Below are positions 1 to 9,114 of a stretch of 64,000 nucleotides of DNA, piece after piece. The DNA is taken from the NCBI GenBank assembly GCA_027579435.1, contig JANBPK010000764.1, positions 1-64,000 on the forward strand, written 5' to 3'. The stretch's first letter is position 1; every line of letters starts with the position of its first letter. The position numbers and the translations under genes are program-made. A model generated the notes under the pieces. The model had not been told where the DNA came from. It saw only the letters and a list, made by a program, of their open reading frames with translations, and ran no database searches. The stretch is from Candolleomyces eurysporus (taxonomy: Eukaryota; Basidiomycota; Agaricomycetes; Agaricales; Psathyrellaceae).

Positions 1-1127
1 GAAGCAAGTATCCCCTTCTGTGCGGAATCCCAGCATCAGCATACCATTCTTCCATGTCGATGAACTCCTTGGCATCGGCAATAAGGCCCTCGAAAACACC
101 CTCTTCAAGGATGATAGAATCGAGAGGCCGTTTAGCCTTGCGTTTGACGTTGTTCCACGCGATCTCGGTGTTATAGCTGTTTTGCTGGAATGCAAGGTCA
201 ACATTGACTCACGCTGAGAATGTATTAGAGCTTGACTTACAGGGTCAAGTGCATGAACGATGACGTAGGGCCGACTGACTTCGAGGTATTTCGCTCGAGC
301 CGCCTCCACAATTCTAGAGAGGACGCTCATGTCCAAAGAGTAGATTCTGAGGAAGTGCCACAGTGAGATTTCAGTAGGCTGCGGAGAAAGCGATACAGTG
401 GCATGGAGCTTACCTCAAGTAGATACTCGAACCTCCGTTATAAGCCCCGCCGTCACCGTAAGCCGCGTAAGGATTATTCGAGAACATGCCACTGGGGGCA
501 CTGTTGCGCGTAACCTCGACCCAGTAGCCATTCCATCTCCACAGCTGCGGGTGACCAAATGTCGGGACGTAGTCTGCTATATCTTCATCTGCTGGCTTAG
601 AAACGCGGACGCTCCATTTCCGTTGAGAAGTTTTGGAAGTGACTCGAAAGTTCTTCGTTCTCTTCCAAATTTTTTCTTGGGTCTGTATAGCAGATAGATC
701 AACTCGTGTTCTATCCATTCAAGGAAACAATGGACGTACGAGGAGCAGGATAATCCAATCATACGTTGGATCACCTTCGTGGAACTCAGCGGTGATATAG
801 TACTCTGAATGGGAAGTGATCCTTATCAGAACTATGGCATCGAAAATCAAGTAAGTATGGTGACTTACGGAACCTAAACCGTTCGAACGCCCAAAGGCAC
901 AGCCTCCTCCCAATCTCGACGAGAGACCCAAGTACCAGAACCGAGAGAATCTTCCATTGGCTTGCGCCAGCCAAAGGCCCAGTCTGCCCGCCCCCAGACA
1001 GCAAAGTACTGAACACCGAAAGTCCAGTTACGCTGGCAAGGAAACCCCAAATTGAGGACATCAACCCGCCGTTGGCTCCAGAAATTCCATATCCCAAACC
1101 AGACCCAAGCAAAATACTATCCATCAT
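1..1127 (-). CDS. BCS1-like AAA ATPase, copy A (3' part outside window)
   Basis: Resembles mitochondrial chaperone BCS1, an inner-membrane AAA ATPase that translocates the Rieske iron-sulfur protein; fungi carry many extra BCS1-like paralogs of unknown role. The start MMDSILLGSG is followed by a hydrophobic segment (IWGFLASVTGLSVFSTLL) and a second one (ILSVLVLGSLVEIGRRL). The BCS1 N-terminal domain follows in later exons (HEGDPTYDWIILLL, near 780-720; then a GYWVEVTRN block near 530), then KYLEVSRPYVIVHALD near 290 and the stretch before Walker A near the left edge. The AAA core itself lies beyond base 1, so ATPase motifs cannot be checked. It is split by several short introns. The next gene on the same strand (2002-4134) is a close paralog in the same exon order, so the pair is a tandem duplication. 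The family call is firm; orthology to true Bcs1 is not. Confidence 0.85.
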
Positions 1128-2001
1128 CCTACCCTTGCAAAGAGATAGTTGTGCTGGTGAGGTGAAGAGATGCACGCGAGATGCACGCGTTAGAGAACCC
1201 TGTTGTAGATCCTTGCTTGGTTTGCTTTATATACCTTTGGCGCCACCCCGGCGCCTTGATGTTCCCGTTCTTGTCGTCGAAGTTCCCTATTCCTTCACTA
1301 CTGATGCACAGCCTGTCATAGTCATTCTGGTGCCTAGCACCTGCCAACTATTTATCGGTACCGCGATAATTCGGCCTGGTCGGAGCGCCAAAATGGATAG
1401 ACTCTGACTCACTCTGGCTCGGGATACGAAATCTGTCCTTTCAGCCACTTCGAAGCAAGCGACCCTCGGTGTAGATCATTGAGTCGAATGGAGCTTGGAG
1501 GCATGGAAACCGTCTTCTTGATAACACCAGTCTCACTCCGAGTCATTCCGGTGACCCCTGCCCAGCCCTGTCAATGGTCATCCAAATGCCAACACTGTGA
1601 ACCCGCCAGTGGGTCCTCTGCACAGCACCACGGCATGGATATCCGGTTCTCCGCAACCCGTAGTCTTCGCTCATGACCATCCAATACTAGTAGGTCAATT
1701 GAGTGGGCAAAGGCTCTATACGAGCAACTATGTGTAAATGGTTGATGATATCATCAACAATAAGAAACAGAATTGAGAATATGGAGCGAAAACGGTATGT
1801 GACCGTTTGTCTAATTTCGGATTGATCAACGTCGGACAGGTCCCGGCGCCGCTCTCGTGTGCTTGTGTCTTTTGATCTGATTTGGAAGAAAAGTGCTGTA
1901 AATACAGGTTATGGTGCAAGATAAGGACAATGAGTGAATTTTTAAAGCTGAAAGCTGAATAGGGGAAAAAAAAAAAGACCCGACTCGAGTGCTCAGAGTC
2001 A
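1128..2001. other. Intergenic, 874 bp between tandem BCS1-like genes
   Basis: This holds the promoter of copy A (transcribed leftwards) and the 3' flank of copy B. Open frames here are short and match no family I know. A run of 11 A lies near 1965-1977. I see no gene. Confidence 0.6.
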
Positions 2002-4134
2002 CTAGTTGCCCTCAGCAACGTCAGGATCGACTTCGCCTGGCGGTGTCGGTGCTACTACCTCAAAGGTATCAGGAGTGGGCATACCAGAAAGTGACAAGCC
2101 TGCAAACATGTTTGGGTCCGGACCCTGGTTGGCCCTAGTAGCCTTAGCCTTCCTCTCGTTCTCCCGCTGCTCCTTCTCCGCCCTACGGACGCGTTCACGC
2201 TGTACCCAACTAGCTACACCGTCAACAGCCTTCAACGGGTCCATTTTGAATCCGAGAAGGTATCCCTGCAGTTCGGCTGTAGAAAACTCGGTCTCTGGTA
2301 CCCTAACAGCAAAATCCTCGGCCAATTCAGCGATACGTCCCTGGACAGTGGCGGCTTCCTTGATCTTTTCGTCTGGGTACAAAGTTGAGAGTTCGAAGTG
2401 TTTCGTCGGGTAAAAGCGCCTGAAAAGAGCAGCCGCTTGTTGCTTGATAGCCAACTTATACTCCACTTTCACATCGATTCGTCCAGGACGAATGAGCGCC
2501 GAGTCCAAATGGTCGATGTAGTTCGTCGTTGCGAAAAATAGTTTCCCTTCATCACTCCCAACACCATCGAGGACGTTCAGCAGACCGGAGAGTGTTACGT
2601 TGGAAACCCTGTCTCGACCGCTGTGAGGGCCTTTCATGCCGTATGGGAGGTAGGCCATGCCACTGGATTGCAAGGATGTCTCCCGCTTCTCGAGTTCCTC
2701 GCGTGACGGAAAAGCGCAGTCTATGTCTTCAATGAGGAAAATTGAGTTCTTGGGAATCGAAGAGGCCGCTGCTTCGAGAAAATTGTCGTCGACGCTGTAG
2801 ATAATAGGTTGTTAGTCTAGTTGATGGCGACCCAAGACTGTAAAATGATGGCTCACAAGTGGGCCGCAAGAGACACTGAATAAATTTCCATTCCCAGCTC
2901 TCCGGCCAAGGCGTAGATCGTGGAACCTAAGAGAATAAGCATGGGAATGAGGATGGTAATTTCGATCGACGTACTTTTCCCCGTGCCAGGTGGTCCGTGC
3001 AATAAATAACCTCTTCGATGTGGAATGCCGGCGTCCGCATACCACTCCTCCATCGCAATGAATTCCCTAGCATCCCGGATAATTGAATCTAGCACCCCAT
3101 CTTCCAAAATAATTGATTCTAGAGGGCGATGCGCTTTCTTTTTAACATTATTCCAGATAAGTGTCCCGTTTCCGTAAGCAATGCCTCTCTTGATATTTCG
3201 GGAACCACTAATTAGCTGCTTCGCTTTTCAAAGAGAGAGACTAAGCGCTCGGAAAAGGAAGGAAAAGGCTCACCATTGTATCCATGGCATGAACAATGAT
3301 ATGCGGTCGGCTGACTTCGAGATACTTGAGCCTCGCCGTTTCCACGAGTTGGGAGAGCACGCCCATATTAAAGGTGTAAATCCTGTCATATATGTTAGTT
3401 ACGGATAATTCAAAACAAACTGCGCAACGCTGAGGACTCACGTCAGCGTGATAATTGAGTTTCCAGGTCGACTGCCATCTGCGTCGAAAAATGGAGGGAA
3501 ATTCCCTGACGGGCTGTTACCACGTGTAACCTCAATCCAATAGCCATTCCATCGCCATAGTTGAGGCATTCCGTAGGTCGGGACGTATTCTGCATGCTCG
3601 GTTTCCGGGGAGGGCGAAGCAGCGACACTCCATTTCCTTTGAGAAGTCTTTGAAGTGACCTTAAAGTCTTTGCACCTCTTCCAAACATTTTCGGTGGTCT
3701 AAGAGTGGCCAATTATGAGCTCGGTGAAAAAAGCGATAGAAATCTTGGGGATCACGCACCAAGAGAAGAATGATCCAGTCGTAAGTGGGATCACCTTCGG
3801 CAAAGCGAGCAGTAAGGTAGAACTCTACATAAAAGGTAGAGCAAACGTGTCAGTCAGAACCGCTGACTCGGGGAGACAATGTGGACCCCAAATTGTCGAC
3901 CGACTTACGAAACTTGAATCTGTGAAAGAACCAGACGCTCAACCTCCTTCCGACCTCAATCATTGACCCTAGAATCAGCATCGGCAGCACCTTCAGGCCA
4001 GGGTTCTCCAGGCCCTGGGCTTGCGAGCCCGAGAAAATGGAGCCAAAGACAGAGAGCCCGGTTATGCTGACCAGAATGCTCCAGATCATGGACATCCATC
4101 CTGGAGATTCCCCAGCAGAGTATCCGTCCCCCAT
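2002..4134 (-). CDS. BCS1-like AAA ATPase, copy B (complete)
   Basis: Complete paralog of the gene at 1-1127. The N-terminus starts MGDGYSAGESPG, then has a membrane segment (MIWSILVSITGLSVFGSIF) and a second hydrophobic stretch (VLPMLILGSMIEVGRRL), followed by the BCS1 N-terminal domain (YDWIILLL). The AAA core has Walker A GPPGTGKST (near 2985), Walker B IFLIEDIDCAF (near 2740), and the sensor/arginine region FATTNYIDHLDSALIRPGRID (two parts: FATTNYIDHLDS and ALIRPGRID, near 2470-2540). The C-terminal tail (2002-2200) is charged and low in complexity, ending DPDVAEGN. About six short introns. All ATPase motifs are intact, so it is probably active. By family it would act as an inner mitochondrial membrane protein translocase, but the long extra tail and the duplication suggest a diverged BCS1-like member rather than the Rieske chaperone itself. 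Confidence 0.9.
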
Positions 4135-4687
4135 CGTATGTGCGCCCTTGCCCTTGGAACAGACCGAATGGTATGGGACGATTCATGAATAAAACTTGGG
4201 TGTGACCTGAGTTTGCTGTTGGTGGTTTAAGAAGAAGAAGAAGAAGGGGCGCTGGGTGAAAGTCGATGGTGGTGGGAGGCAAGGCCGGCAGCAACAGATC
4301 TTCCTCGGTTATGATGTGAAAGTCGTCGAAATCCTCGTGGACGGGCTGGAGATTCTTGTGGCTAGCAAAATGGCGCTGGAAGACGTGGACAACGGTCGCA
4401 GATGACTTTCGAGTCGAGCTGCGTAAAGACCCGCGAAGGCCTCTGCCAAATCTCGACTGCAGCGAAGGCTTTGATGACGCCGTTGGATCACAGACAAGCC
4501 CTTCAATCGTGGACCTGTGAAGGAAACCCCGTCTATCTGCTAACCCCCTCTTATGAAGCAACTCGTGTGGAGACACACGGCGGAGGCGTGTTCGAAGGCA
4601 TGAGGGAAATGAATTCATTCATTCGGGATTTAGGGACCATATTACATCAACTGACTATGTCGCTACGGCATCGATGTACATAAGAAA
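4135..4687. other. Intergenic, 553 bp
   Basis: Upstream region of BCS1-like copy B and 3' flank of the CN-hydrolase gene. A short GAA/AAG run sits near 4210-4230. A minus-strand open frame crossing 4618-4135 is Leu/Ser/Arg-rich, has no recognisable domain and overlaps copy B in another frame, so I do not call it. Confidence 0.5.
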
Positions 4688-6433
4688 CTAGACGGAGGAA
4701 TAATCGATGAGCTGGGGTTGGTTCGAGTTGATAAGAGGCTGGGTTTCTCCTCGCCGTCCTCTGATAAAAGAAATAACTTGACCCAGGTTGGCCACCGACA
4801 ATGCAGGGAAGAGGATGGCAATCCAGTAGACGAGCATTGTCGAATCTTCCCATCGCGCATAGAGGGTCTGCGCCTCCTTGAAAGGATGCTCTATACCGAT
4901 GTCCTTCACCCACGACCCGGGACCAACTTGTTCAAAGGTTTTATAGCCTCCTCCCGCAATGCCGCTGAAACCTCCTTCTCCTCCATCGCACCACAACACC
5001 ATGCTGTTCAGCTCTTGCGCTCGCTGTTTTGCTTGCAGCCACATCGAAAGCCCAACCGATCGCTCCCATGTTCTTGCTGGTGCCAAAATCAAGCCTGGGC
5101 GCGTTTCTAAATGGCTGAAAGGGAGGGGCATGGCGAAATCAAGGCAGATTGACGCCGTAACAGAGACGTTGCGATCGCCCCACCTCGAGGACGGTACATC
5201 CTTTGGTCGAGCAATCGAAACGTTGACGAGTGCAGGAGGCTCTGAAGAATGCCGAAGTTGGTAGGATTCGACAACTGTGATGTGCGCGAAATGGTCAGCT
5301 CAGAAGACAGTCGGATCGAGCAGTTGCACTCACTGGGTACAAGGTGTCGTTTATAATATGTCAGGTATGGCTCCTTGTTGTCCTTCCCAATGATGGCAAT
5401 ACCAGTCTTCTTCAAGCTCTTGTGCCCAGACTTGTCATCGGGGTCCGGCACGTATTGCTCGAAGGAAACCCCAACATATGCCCCCGAAATGTTGGTCCGT
5501 ATGGTTTTGAAAGCCTCGTCTCGATCTTTGTCGGAATCGAAAGTGACAGCTCCTTCCGGCCACAATAAGAACTTTGCACGGTTTTGGTGCTTCTTGGTTT
5601 CTTCTAAGTAGTCCTTGAAAGTGGGCGCATTGTGTTTGTAGCGCTGGAATGTTGGATTGATGCATCCAACTCCAAACGTGGTGGCCTCTTCGACGTTCCC
5701 AACCGGCAATGGAAGGACGTTTCCAACAAAATAGGAAGGGACTGTGAGCAGGATCAGGATGCCTGCAAGGATGGGCGTGTTGCTGCCGTGGATTTGTTGA
5801 ACTTCATCGTCTTCCGAGTCCGAGTCGTCTTGCTCGACTGGTCCCATATACCATCTTTGGAAGGCTTCCGAGAGGACGACAGCCCATGCGGCAGCGACCC
5901 AGTCTTGACTAGAAGTTCCAAGAATCGGTATCATCCACCCGTATGCGTCCAGGGTGGCACCTCGACTCCAAGTTAGCAGATGGCCAACTGGACTGAGGTA
6001 CGGCACAGTGCACCATATGCTCGACCAGATGGCTGGGAGTAGAAGGATCTTGCCAGCNGGGGGACGTCATTTGCCTTGAAAGGGCCCATTCCGCGTAAAC
6101 TGCAAAGACGACAATTGCGGACGTGCATGCTGATAGGATCGACAATAAGACGAAGGATTGTAGCCCAGTGGACAGGGCCTTATGAGATGCAGCAAAGTTG
6201 GGCAGTGCACCTCCGACGGCGATCCCTGCCAGGAGGAAGCCCACCCTTCCTTTAGTGACTGAAGGAAATAGAACTTTAGAATAGGCATGCAGCGCCGAAA
6301 GCGCTAGGATAGTGGGTGTGATTGTGGATGTGGATCCAAGGGCAAAGGAGGATAGGACAGCGATGGTGGTCACAAACACTAGGTCTCTATTCCCAGAGGA
6401 AAAGAGATCCCTCGGATTTGCAATCAAGTGCAT
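4688..6433 (-). CDS. Membrane carbon-nitrogen hydrolase, apolipoprotein N-acyltransferase (Lnt)-like
   Basis: Architecture matches bacterial Lnt: several N-terminal membrane segments (for example LVFVTTIAVLSSFALGS, VGFLLAGIAVGGAL, FVLLSILSACTSAIVVFAVY, ILAGILILLTVPSYFVG), then a nitrilase-fold domain, then a last membrane helix (MLVYWIAILFPALSVANL). The nitrilase Glu-Lys-Cys triad is visible: Glu in LLWPEGAVTF (near 5550), Lys in YYKRHLVP (near 5350) and Cys in SICLDF (near 5140). An intron separates the Lys and Cys blocks (about 5277-5336). A single N at 6058 breaks the frame; without it the frame continues into another hydrophobic helix (ILLLPAIWSSIWCTVPYL). Fungi have no known bacterial-type lipoproteins, so substrate and location are unknown. 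The family call is firm. Confidence 0.85.
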
Positions 6434-6844
6434 CGCAGATACCAGTCTGGTTGGTCACTGGAATGTAGTGATGGTGACCGCGAGACAGGAAGATGGGAAA
6501 CCCGCCTGACCATCCTGATGACGCTCTTATATACCTGTCTGCTGGCGGCAATCACTGGGTCATGGGACTCTCGAGCTGTCACCCTTAGCTGCGCTTGATC
6601 TGCGCCCGCAGTCGTGAAAAGCTTCTGAGAAGGCGTATTGGTAGAGTCATTCTCTTATCGCTCACGCAGTAGCAACGAAGCCACGGAACCGGAACCTTCC
6701 AACGCGGGGACTACATATTAAACGCAGAGGAATTCACACCAAGAAGACGCACGCAGTCAGGTATCGAAAGAGGTTAACATGCGAAAACTGGAATATCAAT
6801 CATATTAAAGTCGAACGGAAATAATTGCACGCCGTACCCAGAAC
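6434..6844. other. Intergenic, 411 bp
   Basis: Promoter side of the CN-hydrolase gene and 3' flank of the BCL7-like gene. I see no coding potential or notable repeat. Confidence 0.5.
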
Positions 6845-7506
6845 CTAGGCCGTCTCAGCGAATGGATCCTCACTCTCGTCCATCATCGCTCCCCCAACGA
6901 GCGCGTCGGAGGGGGTGAGCTGGGATAGATCATGTGCGCTCTCGACAGGAAGACCATCGGGTCCCAGCCCAGAGATATCAAGCTGTAGGTCATCCACCTT
7001 TCCCTCCTCAGTTGCATCGTCAAGACTTGGGCCCAGCGGTTTCAAAGACGCGTCCAACTCGTCGTCCAAATCTGGGGGTTGCTCCAGGCTCATTGAGAGC
7101 TGGGGTTTTGGGGACGGGGCTTTGGATGGTATGTCTTCAATCGTTTCTGCTTCTGTCGTCGCCTCCTTCGGTGCTGGTTCTGCCCGTGAAGGGGCCGCGG
7201 TTTCGTCTTGGTCCATGTCTTCCTCCCCTTCAATGATTTCTGCGTCGTCAGGCAGTGGAACTAGCGGCTCATCTTCCTCGTCGTCGCTGAAGTGCTAATA
7301 CAGTCGCGTTCAATTTTGTTGTCGGTCAGTTTGGACTGTAAACCTACTTGGATTTTCTCAGTTTTGACCCATTTGTACACCTTGAGATTGGGATTTACTT
7401 CACTAGGGACCCATAGTTGTTCCCAGCACGGCACGGGCTGCATCAGCTGCCTTCGCGCTGCTTCAGTTGTAGCGGCGCTGACTCCGATCCTTCTCCGTGT
7501 AGCCAT
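6845..7506 (-). CDS. BCL7 N-terminal-domain-like protein
   Basis: Two exons (7506-7348 and 7294-6845) give a 202-residue protein in frame, with a GT-AG intron at 7295-7347. Residues about 27-50 (CWEQLWVPSEVNPNLKVYKW, then V) match the pattern of the BCL7 N-terminal domain: Trp, then WV, a short loop and L-x-(I/V)-YKWV. Metazoan BCL7 proteins are subunits of BAF (SWI/SNF) chromatin remodellers. The remaining about 150 residues are acidic and disordered (SDDEEDEPLVPLP, EGEEDMDQDE, DESEDPFAE). Assignment rests on the short N-terminal motif and is inferred; a SWI/SNF role is plausible but unproven in fungi. It lies 268 bp upstream (in coordinates, before) the MED7 stop codon on the same strand. 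Confidence 0.6.
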
Positions 7507-7774
7507 AGATATATCAAGAAGATTGCGAAGAAGAACGTATGATAATGGTGAGTGGTGGACAAGGTTCAACTTGGACAGACTTGAACGCAAACTCGATAGC
7601 GTATTATGTAATCAATCCAGCGCTTGTGGCGGCCCGGCCAAGAAGCTCCGACGGGCCCTAAAGGCCTAACCCCAGGTTGACGACTTCTCCTAGATCTCCT
7701 CCGCCCATTGCAATACGTCGTTTTGTGTTAGAGACGAATTATGGTCCTCGCTCTATGAAAGGTTAATCAATGGT

Positions 7775-8804
7775 CTAATGGGAAGTGAAACTGCAGACCT
7801 CGGATGGCAAGCTAGGGCGACGGGTTTCTGAATGATTAGACTGAAATAGACTCGATGAGATCCCAACGCAAAAGCCAGCTATCGTAGAATTCACCTTGAA
7901 AGTGTCCATGGACAACTCTAGGGCCGAGGAGCGCAATTGCTGCAGCTTGGCTTCCAATTCATCGCATTTTCTAAGAATTATTGAGAATTCATCCCAGTGA
8001 AGTGCAAGAAGGCCCCGGACACGTACGAGTGAATGGTCTTCGTCTCCTCCTTTCTCAAATCGAGTTGGGTTTGCATCATAATTTCCAGATTACATCGAGC
8101 CTCGCGAAATGTATCAGCAACCCTGAATGCAGTGGACACACAATGCGTGGGTCTACCTGCATCGGTCGAAAGTCATTCGCCGCCGCGAGCAGGTTCTGGC
8201 AGAGGTTGTTTATCCATTCAGCTTGCCGTTGCCATTCAGGTACCACACCGACGTGTGCAGGTGGAGGATGCAAAAGCGATGTAATAAGGTTCGAATATGT
8301 CACCAAAAGTGACTTTAACACTGAGAGCAATGCAGGACGACGGTCTAACAGGGATGAGCCGACCCAGTCGCTCCCATTCAACCATGTGACGAGAAACACG
8401 TACCGACGGAAGGATCTGTTGGATACAGCTGTGCAATCCCTGCATCAGCTATAGAAGCGAGTTTCTCTTTGACCTGGGTATCACAAGTTATCGTCATCCA
8501 ATGACGTCTCCATATGAAAGATAAGGCGCCGTACAAACCAGGTCTCTCCGTAGACATTGTAGTACGGATCCGGTTCTTCCAAAATCCAATCAACGCGTGG
8601 TTTCTCCAGCTGTAGAAGAGACCAATCTGGGACATCCTTTTGGTCGGATAATAGTTCGTGCTGGTTGGGGGTCTCTTCTTCCCGAGAAGATGCGCGCTCT
8701 TGGAAGAGTGCTAATAACTTGAGGTTATGGGAGGTATACCTGGTGTAATGGGAGGGCGGGGAAGGAAAAGGATTCCTCAAGACGTTCTCCGTTTCGTCCT
8801 CCAT
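7775..8804 (-). CDS. MED7: Mediator complex subunit 7
   Basis: MED7 links the middle module of Mediator and pairs with MED21 in RNA polymerase II transcription. The N-terminus carries the family hallmark, a Pro-rich NPFPSPPSHYTRYTSHNL block, followed by VPDWSLLQLEKPRVDW. Later exons hold KEKLASIADAGIAQLYP, the conserved helix LLSVLKSLLVTYSNLITSLL, and a C-terminal coiled coil (NLEIMMQTQLDLR, LEAKLQQLRSSALEL). I place the start at 8804 (MEDETENVLR) because MED7 proteins begin a few residues before the Pro block; an in-frame ATG seven codons earlier (8825) is possible. The last intron has two usable acceptors near 7850, so the final 20 or so residues and the exact stop are uncertain. About four short introns. 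Confidence 0.88.
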
Positions 8805-9114
8805 TGTGGGCGTGGAGATAGGCAAGTGGATGATTTGAGTTTGATATGGTCAAGAACAAGCCAAGAACAAGCAGGTACGAGAATGGACGCGCCTAATGAG
8901 GCAGGCATGCGAAACGCCCCGTCAATTCAATAATAAGATCCGTTTGCCCGAGTGGGCCATGGTTCAGATCGAACTTATTGAATCTCGGGTTCATAGTCAG
9001 AGAACCCCTTGCCTACGGCTCGCTCATAAATGGGGATCATTCTTGCTCATATATACTCTCCATGTTCTCTAAATTTGCCGATCCCCCTCTCAACCCTGCG
9101 AGTATACCCCAGCC
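8805..9114. other. Divergent intergenic region MED7 / acyl-CoA ligase, 310 bp
   Basis: Shared upstream region of MED7 (left) and the ligase (right). An ATATATA element at about 9050-9056 lies near 60 bp before the ligase ATG and could act as a TATA box. Nothing else is recognised. Confidence 0.4.

Noticed and set aside
1..4134. The two BCS1-like genes as an assembly duplication
   Set aside because: Residues differ throughout the N-terminal domains and intergenic sequences are unrelated, so these are diverged paralogs.
3956..4618. Long minus-strand open frame upstream of BCS1-like copy B
   Set aside because: It overlaps the copy B first exon in another frame, has no domain, and its composition (Leu, Arg and Ser runs) is that of an antisense or out-of-frame reading.
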